Shown: positions 27,456-35,852, counted from the first letter of the stretch. The stretch: DNA of 64,000 nt from Endozoicomonas sp965199185 (GCA_965199185.1 CBDAQW010000003.1:1-64000), one strand, 5' to 3'. Program-made: numbers and translations. Notes: a model not told the origin generated them from the sequence alone.

Positions 27456-27510
27456 CAAAAATTTCCAGCGGACTGCGCCTGCGGCGCAGCCGCTGAAATT
27501 GGCGTTAGCC
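27450..27510 (+). repeat. attC site
   Basis: 61 nt; R'' ACCTAAC (holds the nuclease stop), R' GTTAGCC. Closes the R-M cassette of about 2.4 kb. Confidence 0.93.
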
Positions 27511-27584
27511 GTAAAAACCAACTCCATACCAGCCTTAATGCCTTTATGACGATGTTCACTATATGACGATATGCCTTTGAATGT

Positions 27585-27992
27585 ATGAGTAGATACGCAG
27601 AATTTAAAAAATTGATTTTTGAAAAATTACCGACATCCAAGCTAGAGCTTTTGAGTGATACTGAAGAAAATAAACTTTTGGATTTTTTTCCGAATCTTCC
27701 AGATGACTATATAAAATTCCTCAGAGAAGTTGGACATGGGTCATTTGGAGAAATGGGTTTTTCCATATATGGAGGCCCGCATGATCCTGATGAAATATTT
27801 GATCCAGAAACATCAAAAGAGCTGACAGATTTTATTTTTATAGGAGATGATTATTCGGGTTGGATGTTGGCATACGATATAACTTTATCACCTCCAAAAT
27901 TAGTGCTTTTTGATCATTCACAAAAAACACCTCTAGGGGATAAAGAGTCTGAATGCATTATCTCTTTCTTGAAAAATGAACTGTTTCGATAA
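27585..27992 (+). CDS. SMI1/KNR4 family protein (first)
   Basis: 135 residues. The core LLDFFPNLPDDYIKFLREVGHG at about 28-49 is the LPxDYxxFLxxxG motif of SMI1/KNR4 (SUKH) proteins, which are frequent immunity proteins for contact-dependent or polymorphic toxins. The following SFGEMGFSIYGGP and DDYSGWMLAYDITLSPPKLV fit the domain. A second member starts 18 bases downstream. No matching toxin is in the window, so these could protect against toxins of competitors. Confidence 0.8.
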   Translation: MSRYAEFKKLIFEKLPTSKLELLSDTEENKLLDFFPNLPDDYIKFLREVGHGSFGEMGFSIYGGPHDPDEIFDPETSKELTDFIFIGDDYSGWMLAYDITLSPPKLVLFDHSQKTPLGDKESECIISFLKNELFR

Positions 27993-28010
27993 ATATACAG
28001 CTGTAAAAAA

Positions 28011-28421
28011 ATGATCAGTAAAGAATCGAAAGATTTAATTCTTAAACTTTGGAAGTCCAGAGAGCCAGGCATTTCGTATCCTCCTGCGAGTGAAGGTGCA
28101 ATTGCAGACTTCGAGGATGTTTTCAAAATTGTGCCGGAGGATTACAGGTGGTTTTTACTTAACTGTGGTGGAGGCGTCATAGGGTCAGAGTGGGTAGAAG
28201 GTATAGATGAACTGTTTTCAACCCACACTAAATTCAATGAAGAGTGTGCATTAGAACATGGGTGGACTATAAAAGATTCTTTCATCATTGGTTGGGATGG
28301 TTCAGGTAGTCCCATAGCGATTGATCGAAAAGGGAAAATAGTCGTGGAATCTGAGGACGACGGGAAAATATATGAGTTAGCACCTACCCTCGAGTACTGG
28401 CTATTAGACAATTTGGTTTAG
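28011..28421 (+). CDS. SMI1/KNR4 family protein (second)
   Basis: 136 residues. IADFEDVFKIVPEDYRWFLL at about 29-48 with LNCGGGVIGSEWVEGIDELF is the SUKH core, followed by GWDGSGSPIAIDRKGKIVVE. It differs clearly from the first copy, so the pair is not a recent duplication. Both share one cassette and probably one transcript. The role is inferred as toxin immunity. Confidence 0.8.
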   Translation: MISKESKDLILKLWKSREPGISYPPASEGAIADFEDVFKIVPEDYRWFLLNCGGGVIGSEWVEGIDELFSTHTKFNEECALEHGWTIKDSFIIGWDGSGSPIAIDRKGKIVVESEDDGKIYELAPTLEYWLLDNLV

Positions 28422-28432
28422 TGCCATTTTAC

Positions 28433-28516
28433 GGCTAACAAAAATTTCCAGTTCGTTCCGGGCTTCGCCCTCCACCCGACGCGCCTGGCGGCGCGCGGCT
28501 GAAATTGGCGTTATGC
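28433..28516 (+). repeat. attC site, long class
   Basis: 84 nt; R'' GGCTAAC, R' GTTATGC. The cassette it closes starts GTTAGCCGTAAAA and ends TTTTACGGCTAAC, 13 perfectly complementary bases. Confidence 0.92.
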
Positions 28517-28599
28517 TCCTATACCAACCTTTAAGTTCACAATTTGTAAAAAGTTATTATGCGTGCTATTGTTCACAATAAGTGAATTTCGAGGCTGTT

Positions 28600-28914
28600 A
28601 TGCACGTTATCTCAAGAAAGCCGTTCAACGAAGCTGTTAAAAAGTATCCAAACGATGCCAATGCTATAGATGCAGCCTATAAGTCATTGAGAAATGGTGA
28701 TTTTCATAGCCCAAATGAGTTGAGATCACTATTTCCCAGCTTGGATAACTTCAAGTACAAAGATAAATGGTGGGTTATAGATATTGGTGGCAATAACCTT
28801 CGGCTTATAGCTTTCATAGAGTTCAGAGACAGCAGAATGTACGTAAAACACATCGTTTCACACTCTGAATACGACAAATTATGCAAAAAGTACGCAAAGG
28901 AGGCTGGTACATGA
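28600..28914 (+). CDS. higB: HigB-type mRNA interferase toxin, copy 1
   Basis: 104 residues from ATG 28600 (GAGG five bases upstream; an ORF extension to 28582 lacks this). It matches HigB of the RelE superfamily: MHVISRKPFNEAVKKYP at the start, KWWVIDIGGNNLRLIAFIEF in the middle, KHIVSHSEYDKL at the end. Such toxins cleave mRNA on the ribosome. Its stop overlaps the antitoxin ATG (ATGA). The module has a near-identical sister at 30182-30918, one cassette away. Confidence 0.92.
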   Translation: MHVISRKPFNEAVKKYPNDANAIDAAYKSLRNGDFHSPNELRSLFPSLDNFKYKDKWWVIDIGGNNLRLIAFIEFRDSRMYVKHIVSHSEYDKLCKKYAKEAGT

Positions 28915-29336
28915 GATACACAAATCTAAAGCAAAAGGCTGTAGACTTTTTCTCTGAAGCAGGCTTTGTGAGTCGCATTCATAGTGAGAAAGAGTATGAG
29001 CAAGCTCTAGAACTCATGGAAGAACTAATCGAGGATTACGATAAATATCTTCCTCTAATTGAAGTTCTTTCTATATCCATTGAGAAGTGGGAGGAAGAGT
29101 CCGATGATTTCTCAGATTTCAATGCGAGAATTGAAGGTCTTGACGATGGTGTAGCTGTTTTAAGAACATTAATGGATCAACATCATCTCAAAGCTGATGA
29201 TTTAAAAAGTGAGCTCGGAAGTAAGAGTTTGGTTTCAATGATCTTGAATGGTTCACGAAATCTAACCAGGGATCATATCCAGGCTCTTTCACAACGATTC
29301 AAAATATCACCGTCTGCATTCTTCAGCGGAGCATAA
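28911..29336 (+). CDS. higA: HigA-type antitoxin, copy 1
   Basis: 141 residues. A helical N-terminal part (FVSRIHSEKEYEQALELMEE) that should contact the toxin and a C-terminal XRE HTH (LKSELGSKSLVSMILNGSRN, HIQALSQRFKIS). This C-terminal HTH with N-terminal toxin-binding layout is normal for this HigA type. The ATG overlaps the toxin stop. It likely represses its own operon together with the toxin. It differs from the second copy at only a few residues, so cross-neutralisation is likely. Confidence 0.92.
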   Translation: MRYTNLKQKAVDFFSEAGFVSRIHSEKEYEQALELMEELIEDYDKYLPLIEVLSISIEKWEEESDDFSDFNARIEGLDDGVAVLRTLMDQHHLKADDLKSELGSKSLVSMILNGSRNLTRDHIQALSQRFKISPSAFFSGA

Positions 29337-29391
29337 CAAAAATTTCCAGCCGACTGCGCCTGCGGCGCAGCGGCTGAAATTGGCGTTAGGT
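29331..29391 (+). repeat. attC site
   Basis: 61 nt; R'' GCATAAC overlapping the antitoxin stop, R' GTTAGGT; arms CAGCCGAC/CGGCTG. Confidence 0.93.
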
Positions 29392-29429
29392 GCCCAAACA
29401 GCAATTACACTTCCAATTAAATCCTTTAT

Positions 29430-30044
29430 ATGATGTCAACTTTCTTTGCTGGCTTAAGCCTTGGTCTTTCATTAATAATTGCTATAGGGTCTCAAAATGC
29501 CTTTGTACTAAAACAAGGAATAAAAAATCAAAATTTATTTCTTGTCTGTTTAATTTGTGCAGTTTCAGATGCAATTTTGATTACATTAGGAGTTGCAGGT
29601 TTTGGAGTTATTGTCACCAAATTTCCTGAAATAGAAGTAGTAGCTCGTTATGGAGGTGCAGTATTCTTAACAGTATATTCTCTTATAAGTTTTAAATCTG
29701 TTTACAGCACTGATCATGCGTTAAGCCCTGAAGGGGGCGATGATAGTTCGGTGATAAAAGCAATAACGATCTGTTTGGCTTTTACATGGCTAAACCCCCA
29801 TGTTTATCTTGATACAGTTGTTTTGTTAGGTTCAATCTCCACACAATATCAGCCAAGTCACTATATCTTTGCCGCTGGTGCAGTTACAGGCTCATTTCTG
29901 TTCTTTTTTGGGCTTGGTTATGGGGCTAAAAAGTTAGCACCAATATTTGCAAATCCTAAAGCATGGAAAGTTTTAGATTTCTGCATAGGATTTGTAATGC
30001 TATCAATAGCATTTCATTTAATATACAGCGTGCCAAGCACCTAA
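29430..30044 (+). CDS. LysE family exporter, copy 1
   Basis: 204 residues with about six hydrophobic segments. It has the LysE/ArgO signature in the first 35 residues: SLIIAIGSQNAFVLKQG and AVSDAILITLGV, followed by AFTWLNPHVYLDTVVLLGS with the usual NPxxxLD motif. Members export basic amino acids across the inner membrane. It is alone in its cassette, with the stop in the R'' box. A frameshifted sister copy lies at 61106-61719. The substrate is unknown. Confidence 0.9.
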   Translation: MMSTFFAGLSLGLSLIIAIGSQNAFVLKQGIKNQNLFLVCLICAVSDAILITLGVAGFGVIVTKFPEIEVVARYGGAVFLTVYSLISFKSVYSTDHALSPEGGDDSSVIKAITICLAFTWLNPHVYLDTVVLLGSISTQYQPSHYIFAAGAVTGSFLFFFGLGYGAKKLAPIFANPKAWKVLDFCIGFVMLSIAFHLIYSVPST

Positions 30045-30098
30045 CAATAAATTCCAGCGGACACGCCTGGCGGCGCGCCGCTGAATTTGGCGTTATGC
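30039..30098 (+). repeat. attC site
   Basis: 60 nt; R'' ACCTAAC, R' GTTATGC; AACAATAAATTCC type although it follows a coding cassette. Confidence 0.93.
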
Positions 30099-30181
30099 TC
30101 CTATACAAATCTTCAGGTTCACAATTTGTAAAAGCCTTTTATGCGTGCTATAGTTCACAATAAGTGAATTTAGAGGCTGTT

Positions 30182-30496
30182 ATGCACGTTATCTCAAGAA
30201 AGCCGTTCAACGAAGCTGCAAAAAAGTATCCAAACGATGCCAATGCTATAGATGCAGCCTATAAGTCGTTGAGAAATGGTGATTTTCATAGCCCAAATGA
30301 GTTGAGATCACTATTTCCCAGCTTGGATAATTTCAAATACAAAGATAAATGGTGGGTTATAGATATTGGTGGCAATAATCTTCGGCTCATAGCTTTCATA
30401 GAGTTTAGAGACAGCAGAATGTATGTAAAACACATTGTTTCACACTCTGAATATGACAAATTGTGCAAAAAGTACGCAAAGGAGGCTGATACATGA
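30182..30496 (+). CDS. higB: HigB-type toxin, copy 2
   Basis: 104 residues, differing from copy 1 at two positions or so (NEAAKK for NEAVKK, EADT for EAGT). ATG 30182 follows GAGG as in copy 1. Catalytic-region sequence DIGGNNLRLIAF and KHIVSHSEYDKL are conserved, so it should be active. Flanking cassette ends (GTTATGCTCC / GGAGCATAAC) are the same as in copy 1. Confidence 0.92.
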   Translation: MHVISRKPFNEAAKKYPNDANAIDAAYKSLRNGDFHSPNELRSLFPSLDNFKYKDKWWVIDIGGNNLRLIAFIEFRDSRMYVKHIVSHSEYDKLCKKYAKEADT

Positions 30497-30918
30497 GATA
30501 TACAAATCTAAAACAAAAGGCTGTAGACTTTTTCTCTGAAGCAGGCTTTGTGAGTCGTATTCATAATGAGAAAGAGTATGAGCAAGCTCTAGAACTCATG
30601 GAAGAATTAATCGAGGATTACGATACATACCTTCCTCTAATTGAAGTTCTTTCTATATCCATTGATAAGTGGGAGGAAGAGTCAGATGATTTGTCAGATT
30701 TCAATGCAAGAATTGAAGGTCTTGATGATGGTGTAGCTGTCCTAAGAACATTAATGGACCAACATCATCTTAAAGCTGATGATTTAAAAAGTGAGCTTGG
30801 AAGTAAAAGCTTGGTATCAATGATCTTAAATGGTTCACGAAATCTAACCAGAGATCATATTCAGGCTCTTTCACAGCGATTCAAAATATCACCGTCTGTA
30901 TTCTTCAACGGAGCATAA
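30493..30918 (+). CDS. higA: HigA-type antitoxin, copy 2
   Basis: 141 residues, overlapping the toxin stop by ATGA. It differs from copy 1 at a handful of residues (for example IHNEKE for IHSEKE, DDLSDF for DDFSDF). The C-terminal HTH (SKSLVSMILNGSRNLTRDH) is identical, so both modules probably share an operator and regulate each other. Confidence 0.92.
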   Translation: MRYTNLKQKAVDFFSEAGFVSRIHNEKEYEQALELMEELIEDYDTYLPLIEVLSISIDKWEEESDDLSDFNARIEGLDDGVAVLRTLMDQHHLKADDLKSELGSKSLVSMILNGSRNLTRDHIQALSQRFKISPSVFFNGA

Positions 30919-30973
30919 CAAAAATTTCCAGCCGACTGCGCCTGCGGCGCAGCGGCTGAAATTGGCGTTATGC
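30913..30973 (+). repeat. attC site
   Basis: 61 nt; R'' GCATAAC, R' GTTATGC; same arms as 29331-29391. Confidence 0.93.
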
Positions 30974-31014
30974 CACTCCTCCCAAACATCACTTTTAAGT
31001 GCTACTAGGAAAAT

Positions 31015-31042
31015 TTGACAAAATACGGCAATGCCGTATACT
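31015..31042 (+). promoter_or_regulatory. HigB2-type promoter with operator in the spacer
   Basis: Perfect TTGACA at 31015-31020 and TATACT at 31037-31042, 16 bp apart. The spacer holds a perfect palindrome TACGGCA-A-TGCCGTA (31024-31038). The toxin ATG is only 8 bases beyond the -10, so the mRNA would have almost no leader. Confidence 0.75.
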
Positions 31043-31050
31043 TGTTTTCT

Positions 31051-31362
31051 ATGATTTTCATTGAAACAAGCAAATTCAGCAAGCTACTCTCTGAGTATTT
31101 GTCTGATGATGAATACAGAATGCTGCAATGGCACCTACAGGAAAAGCCTGAATCTGGTGACATTGTTCGTGGTAGCGGCGGTGTCCGGAAAGTGCGCTGG
31201 GCACCAGAAAGCAAAGGTAAACGTGGTGGTGTTAGAGTAATTTATTACTGGAAAAAGAGCGATCATGAAATATGGATGCTCACTATTTACAGTAAGTCAG
31301 AACAAGCCTCTATTCCCGGCCACATACTCAAAAAAATTGCGGAGGCTATCGAAAATGAGTGA
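31051..31362 (+). CDS. HigB2/RelE-type toxin
   Basis: 103 residues from ATG 31051. The frame is open further upstream but that would run through the promoter. It resembles Vibrio HigB2: MIFIETSKFSKLLSEYLSDD, then RGSGGVRKVRWAPESKGKRG and GGVRVIYYWKKSDHEIWMLT, with the basic and aromatic residues of ribosome-dependent RNases. No ribosome binding site is visible before the ATG. It overlaps the antitoxin gene by 8 bases. Confidence 0.9.
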   Translation: MIFIETSKFSKLLSEYLSDDEYRMLQWHLQEKPESGDIVRGSGGVRKVRWAPESKGKRGGVRVIYYWKKSDHEIWMLTIYSKSEQASIPGHILKKIAEAIENE

Positions 31363-31642
31363 AAGAGATATTGGGCAAGAAATTCTTGATGGAATTGAAG
31401 AGATCAAAGCTTTTAAGTCTGGTAATGGTAAGTTAAAAACTTCGATTCTTTCCGAACCGTCTCCGGCCAAAGAAATACGTCATAAATTACAGCTATCACA
31501 GTCAGCCTTTGCTGGATTCATGGGTGTTAGTATCAGAACAATACAAGATTGGGAGCAAGGACGTAGAACTCCTCAGGGGCCTGCTAAAGCACTACTTCGA
31601 ATTGCAGAGCAATGCCCGGAAGTTTTCCAAGAATTACGCTAA
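31355..31642 (+). CDS. HigA2-type antitoxin
   Basis: 95 residues from ATG 31355, with GGAGG 12 bases upstream inside the toxin gene. A disordered, toxin-binding N-terminal part (GIEEIKAFKSGNGKLKT) is followed by an XRE HTH (IRHKLQLSQSAFAGFMGVSI, RTIQDWEQGRRTPQGPA). This order matches HigA2 proteins. It should bind the palindrome in the promoter. Confidence 0.9.
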   Translation: MSERDIGQEILDGIEEIKAFKSGNGKLKTSILSEPSPAKEIRHKLQLSQSAFAGFMGVSIRTIQDWEQGRRTPQGPAKALLRIAEQCPEVFQELR

Positions 31643-31654
31643 TCCATACCCGTG

Positions 31655-31715
31655 GCATAACAAAAAATTCCAAGGGACTGCGCCTGCGGCGCAGCCCCTG
31701 AATTTGGCGTTATGT
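31655..31715 (+). repeat. attC site
   Basis: 61 nt; R'' GCATAAC, R' GTTATGT. Confidence 0.93.
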
Positions 31716-32127
31716 GATCAAATATCGAGTTTATTATCCCTTTCGATCTTGGAATTTTCAGAAGAAAAATATACTCTCTGATTTCAAAGAGAGGCAATCG
31801 GATATTTGGCGTACGTTATTTGTACAAATGTCAGTTCATGGAAGGAAAATGCTGTAAGTTTTCAAACAGCGGTAGGCGGTAGCATGCATGAGAAAACATC
31901 AATTCTTTGTCTGTACATAAGCCTATTTTCCTTTTGTTCAAGTTAATCTTCAAGCGCTATTGAACATCAGGCATTTTGGTTCAGCGCAGGTTGGAACAAT
32001 GAGCCATTCTTATGAGGCAAAAATTCTCAGGCTCAATATAAAGTCATGCATTTTGGCTCAGAATATTTTGGCCGTCATAAGCAACAAGCGTGGGGCAAAT
32101 ATGCTCCAGTTCAAACAAAGCAAGATC
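31716..32127 (+). other. ORF-less cassette family A
   Basis: 412 bp; near-identical to 6354-6767. No gene. Confidence 0.87.
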
Positions 32128-32187
32128 ACATAACAATAAATTCCAGCGGACACGCCTTGCGGCGCGCCGCTGAATTTGGCGTTATTT
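32128..32187 (+). repeat. attC site
   Basis: 60 nt; R'' ACATAAC, R' GTTATTT. Confidence 0.93.
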
Positions 32188-32620
32188 GTACAATATCGAG
32201 AAACCTTTTCCTCGGGTAGATCAATATATGAAACATGAAAATATTCGTATTTTCTTATGAAATATTCTATCGGATTCAATGATTCTGATTAGGTTGAAGT
32301 AGCGTTTTCTGTTCGTACCGGGTTTTCGCTTCTTCAAAATAATCAGCATTTTGGTTTTAAGTTTCTGGCGAAAAAGTTTATAGTTTATTTCTCTCGTGCA
32401 ATGCCAGCGCAAGCAGTATGCTCATGGCTGGCCTTGTTCAGCTGGTAATAGAATTTTGAGCCAATGTTTTCATTTCACGCCAGTCCTGGATTCCGAGTTT
32501 ATTTCTTGGGCAAAAAGACGCTGGTTCATACAGTCAGAAATATCTGGGTTTGGTGTGTTCTGGTCGGTCATCACAAATCGTATGGGGCTAAAATGCTCCA
32601 GTTCAAACAAAACAAAGTAC
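32188..32620 (+). other. ORF-less cassette family B
   Basis: 433 bp; its first part resembles the hybrid unit at 23209. No gene. Confidence 0.86.
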
Positions 32621-32680
32621 AAATAACAATAAATTCCAGCGGACACGCCTTGCGGCGCGCCGCTGAATTTGGCGTTATGC
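32621..32680 (+). repeat. attC site
   Basis: 60 nt; R'' AAATAAC, R' GTTATGC. Confidence 0.93.
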
Positions 32681-32716
32681 CTCTGAATCGAATATCAAAA
32701 ATAAAAAAGGGTTGTT

Positions 32717-33280
32717 ATGGGAAAGTTATTTACTGAAATCACAGATAAGCAAGCTGATTTTATAGAGAAACAAAAGATGTTCTTTGTTGGTACTGCTGCC
32801 GAAGAAGGATCAGTAAATATTTCTCCTAAAGGAATGGACTATTTTCGCATTCTTAATAACAACAATGTTGCTTGGATGAATTTAACTGGTAGTGGCAATG
32901 AAAGCTCTGCTCATGTTCAGATAAACCCAAGAATGACAATTATGTTTTGTGCTTTTGAAGGCAGTCCTCTTATCTTGCGATTGTATGGTAAAGCCAAAGT
33001 TATACATCAGAATGATGAAGAGTGGGATAAACTTGCTTCTCTTTTTCCAGAATCATCAAGTTCAAGGCAAGTGTTCATACTTGAAGTAGAAAATACTCAA
33101 TCATCGTGTGGTAAAGGTGTGCCTTTATACGACTACAACTCAGATAGAGAAGATTTATTAGTTTCAGCAAAGCGCAAAGGTAAAGAAGGCATTCAAGCTT
33201 ATTGGAAGCAAGCCAACCAAAATAGTCTGGATGGTTTCCCCACAAATATCTTAAAGCTATCAGGCGTAAACGAGGCATAA
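32717..33280 (+). CDS. PNPOx-like flavin-binding protein
   Basis: 187 residues. Split-barrel domain of the pyridoxamine-phosphate-oxidase family: FFVGTAAEEGSVNISPKGMD near the N-terminus, VAWMNLTGSGNESSAHVQIN and PLILRLYGKAKVIH in the core. Most such proteins bind FMN and act as reductases or oxidases on unknown small molecules. The usual start ATG has AAGGG ten bases upstream. It is the only gene of its cassette. Confidence 0.85.
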   Translation: MGKLFTEITDKQADFIEKQKMFFVGTAAEEGSVNISPKGMDYFRILNNNNVAWMNLTGSGNESSAHVQINPRMTIMFCAFEGSPLILRLYGKAKVIHQNDEEWDKLASLFPESSSSRQVFILEVENTQSSCGKGVPLYDYNSDREDLLVSAKRKGKEGIQAYWKQANQNSLDGFPTNILKLSGVNEA

Positions 33281-33334
33281 CAAAAAATTCCAGCGGACAG
33301 CGCCTGCGGCGCGCCGCTGAATTTGGCGTTAGCC
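33275..33334 (+). repeat. attC site
   Basis: 60 nt; R'' GCATAAC with the upstream stop, R' GTTAGCC; arms slightly asymmetric. Confidence 0.92.
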
Positions 33335-33422
33335 GTTCTAAATCAAGCTTCAGCGCAGCATGACGCTTAGGACTCTAACAGATATAATGTGGAAATTTTC
33401 CGCATAAATTTGAGATGAGCAG

Positions 33423-34139
33423 ATGAAAACGGCAAAAGATACAGTTTGGGGAATGAGTCCTGATCGTCCGATGGCCAAACAACTTGCCGTTCGTGAGATT
33501 CCTTCTTTAGTTTATGACGCTGTAAACCTTGAAGGTGTTGCTATGACTCTTCCTGAAGTCCAAACACTTTTGGATGGGATCACAGTTGGAGGTCATAAAA
33601 TAAGTGACCAAAACATGGCTCTCAATCAGGCAGACTCTTGGAAGCATCTATTCTCTTTGGTTTCAGAAGATCAATTCACTTTTTCTAAAGATGTTGCTTT
33701 ATCTATTCATAATATTGCGGGTAAAGAAGAAGCTCTGGTATGGGGAAGTTTTCGCACGGGCAACGTGACGATCAGTGGTTCTGAGTATGAACCTCCATCA
33801 GCTAAACTACTCGACCAAGTGTGGAAAGAAATAGAGTCTGAAGTGGCAGCTTGCACTGATGTTTACGATCAGGCGATTACTGCCTTCCTCAGAATGGCAA
33901 GAGCACAGTTTTTCTGGGATGTGAATAAACGCATGGGCAGATTTATGATGAATGGTATCCTGCTTTCACATGGCTATCCCATCATTAATGTGCCTGCAAA
34001 ACGACAGAAAGAGTTTAATCAGCTAATGCTCGATTTCTATGAAACAGCAGAAATGTCGGGTATGAATGTATTTCTGAGATCTTGTGTTAATGAGAAAATA
34101 ATAGAAAATTTTAAGCCTATCGACCAATCGAACGGCTAA
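33423..34139 (+). CDS. Fic-fold protein with degenerate active site, copy 2
   Basis: 238 residues, about 95 percent identical to 10581-11297. The motif again reads QFFWDVNKRMGR, with Gln for the catalytic His and Val for Gly. The reading frame is intact and differences are mostly synonymous or conservative (for example TFSKDVALS for SFSKDIALS), which suggests selection for a function other than standard Fic transfer. It is alone in its cassette, with GTTAGCCGTTC / GAACGGCTAAC ends. Confidence 0.8.
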   Translation: MKTAKDTVWGMSPDRPMAKQLAVREIPSLVYDAVNLEGVAMTLPEVQTLLDGITVGGHKISDQNMALNQADSWKHLFSLVSEDQFTFSKDVALSIHNIAGKEEALVWGSFRTGNVTISGSEYEPPSAKLLDQVWKEIESEVAACTDVYDQAITAFLRMARAQFFWDVNKRMGRFMMNGILLSHGYPIINVPAKRQKEFNQLMLDFYETAEMSGMNVFLRSCVNEKIIENFKPIDQSNG

Positions 34140-34194
34140 CAAAAAATTCCAGCGGACAGCGCCTGCGGCGCTGCCGCTGAATTTGGCGTTAGGT
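34134..34194 (+). repeat. attC site
   Basis: 61 nt; R'' GGCTAAC, R' GTTAGGT. Confidence 0.93.
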
Positions 34195-34636
34195 GCTTTA
34201 AGTTCTGTGCCAGAAGTGCAAAACCTAAAGACCTCAGTTGTCGTGAGATTTTTTTTGTTCATTCAAAACTGCCGGGCAACATTATTCCCTTGCCTTAGCG
34301 TGCAACGGCAGTAAAATCATTCGGGTAAATCTCAGCATTGGGTTGGGTTCATTATTTTCTGGCGTTAAAGTCAGTGCAAAGCTCATCATTTCAGTGCAGC
34401 GCCAGTAAAACTTCGTCACCTTCTCAGCCGTTGGTGGCGGTTGCTTCAAACAAGCTTGTTAGTTTTTGGTTTCGGGCTCTACGGTCAAGTTCATTCTGGC
34501 TCTTAACATTTTAGTTCAGTGCCAGTTTGCAACATTTTAGCTTCTCTCAAGTGGTGCAAGGCGGTTATTCCGCTGCAAACAGCGAGAGGAGTTGCTTTAG
34601 GTTCGGTGCCAAAAAAAGATTTTACAATCGCAAAGC
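34195..34636 (+). other. ORF-less cassette family C
   Basis: 442 bp; ends GTTAGGTGCTTT / AAAGCACCTAAC (one mismatch at most). Holds TTTCTGGCGTTA ... GCAGCGCCAGT, a hairpin-forming pair. No gene. Confidence 0.85.
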
Positions 34637-34715
34637 ACCTAACAAATGCTTCAAGTTCGGTCGCTTCGCTCCCCCGACGCCGCCTGCGGCGGCGCGGCTT
34701 AAGCAGGCGTTAAAT
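34637..34715 (+). repeat. attC site, family C type
   Basis: 79 nt; R'' ACCTAAC, R' GTTAAAT; AACAAATGCTTCAAG left side, GCAGGC right side. Confidence 0.92.
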
Positions 34716-34732
34716 GCACTTTAGGAGAGATC

Positions 34733-35329
34733 GTGCAAGATAGAAATGAATTATGGAAAGAATATTACAAAAAGATTCTATCCAACCCGCATCGAGTTCA
34801 AACAGAAAAAGCAGTAAATTTAAATTCTTCAAATAATTTTCATGCAATTGACTGCGGTTGTGGTACAGGGGCAGACATTGGTTATCTTGAAAGTAAAGGC
34901 TATTCTGTTCATGGCTTTGATCTTCATGAACAATCAGTAAAAATTTGCAATGATCGCTTTTCTGGTACTGAAAATGTCAAAGTATCACATAGCAGTTTTA
35001 TTGATTTCTCATACAAAAAATCAGGAGTGGTTTTAGCAAATTCGAGTCTATTTTTTTGTGAACCAAGTGAGTTTTCATTAGCTTGGTCCAAAATATCAGA
35101 TTCGATAGTACCTGGTGGTGTGTTTTGCGGCGATTTTATTGGCTTAGAAGATTCATGGGTTAAGGATCCTGAAATAATTGTTTGTCCATTATCAGAAAAT
35201 GATGTAAGAGAGCTTTTCAACGGATATGAAATCAAACAGTTTCTAGTTCGCAAAGAAGATGGTATCACAGCACTCGGTGTATCAAAGCACTGGCATACTT
35301 ATCAAGTCATTGCAGTAAAGTGCATTTAA
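34733..35329 (+). CDS. SAM-dependent methyltransferase, class I
   Basis: 198 residues from GTG 34733 with AGGAGAG just upstream. Class I Rossmann motifs: AIDCGCGTGADIGYLESKGY (motif I, about 36-55), VHGFDLHEQSVKIC (acidic end of strand 2), VVLANSSLFFCEP (strand 4) and PGGVFCGDFIG (strand 5). It resembles small-molecule methyltransferases rather than DNA enzymes. It is alone in a cassette whose ends match perfectly over 14 bases (GTTAAATGCACTTT / AAAGTGCATTTAAC). Confidence 0.88.
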   Translation: MQDRNELWKEYYKKILSNPHRVQTEKAVNLNSSNNFHAIDCGCGTGADIGYLESKGYSVHGFDLHEQSVKICNDRFSGTENVKVSHSSFIDFSYKKSGVVLANSSLFFCEPSEFSLAWSKISDSIVPGGVFCGDFIGLEDSWVKDPEIIVCPLSENDVRELFNGYEIKQFLVRKEDGITALGVSKHWHTYQVIAVKCI

Positions 35330-35410
35330 CAAAACATTCAAGTTCGTTCCGGGGCTTCGCCCCTCCACCCGACGCCGCCTGAAGCGGCGCGGCTTAATGT
35401 GGCGTTAGGT
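35324..35410 (+). repeat. attC site, long class
   Basis: 87 nt; R'' ATTTAAC, R' GTTAGGT; hairpin GGGGCTTCGCCCC. Confidence 0.92.
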
Positions 35411-35852
35411 GCTTTAAGTTCTGTGCCAGAAGTGCAAAACCTAAAGACCTCAGTTGTCGTGAGATTTTTTTTGTTCATTCAAAACTGCCGGGCAACATTA
35501 TTCCCTTGCCTTAGCGTGCAACGGCAGTAAAATCATTCGAGTAAATCTCAGCATTGGGTTGGGTTCATTATTTTCTGGCGTTAAAGTCAGTGCAAAGCTC
35601 ATCATTTCAGTGCAACGCCAGCAAAACCTTGTAACCTTCTCAGCAGGTGCTGGGGTAGCGTTCAAACAAATTTGTCAGTTTTTGGTTTCAGGCTCCACGG
35701 TCAAGTTGTTCCTGGCTCTTAGCATTTTGGTGTAGTGCTAGTTTTTAACTTTTCAGTTTCTCTCAAGTGGTGCAAGGCGGTTATTCCGCTGCAAACATCG
35801 AGAGGAGTGGCTTGAGGCTCGGTGCCAAAAAAAGATTTTGCAATCGCAAAGC
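35411..35852 (+). other. ORF-less cassette family C
   Basis: 442 bp; near-identical to 45388-45828, where it is also followed by family D. No gene. Confidence 0.86.
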
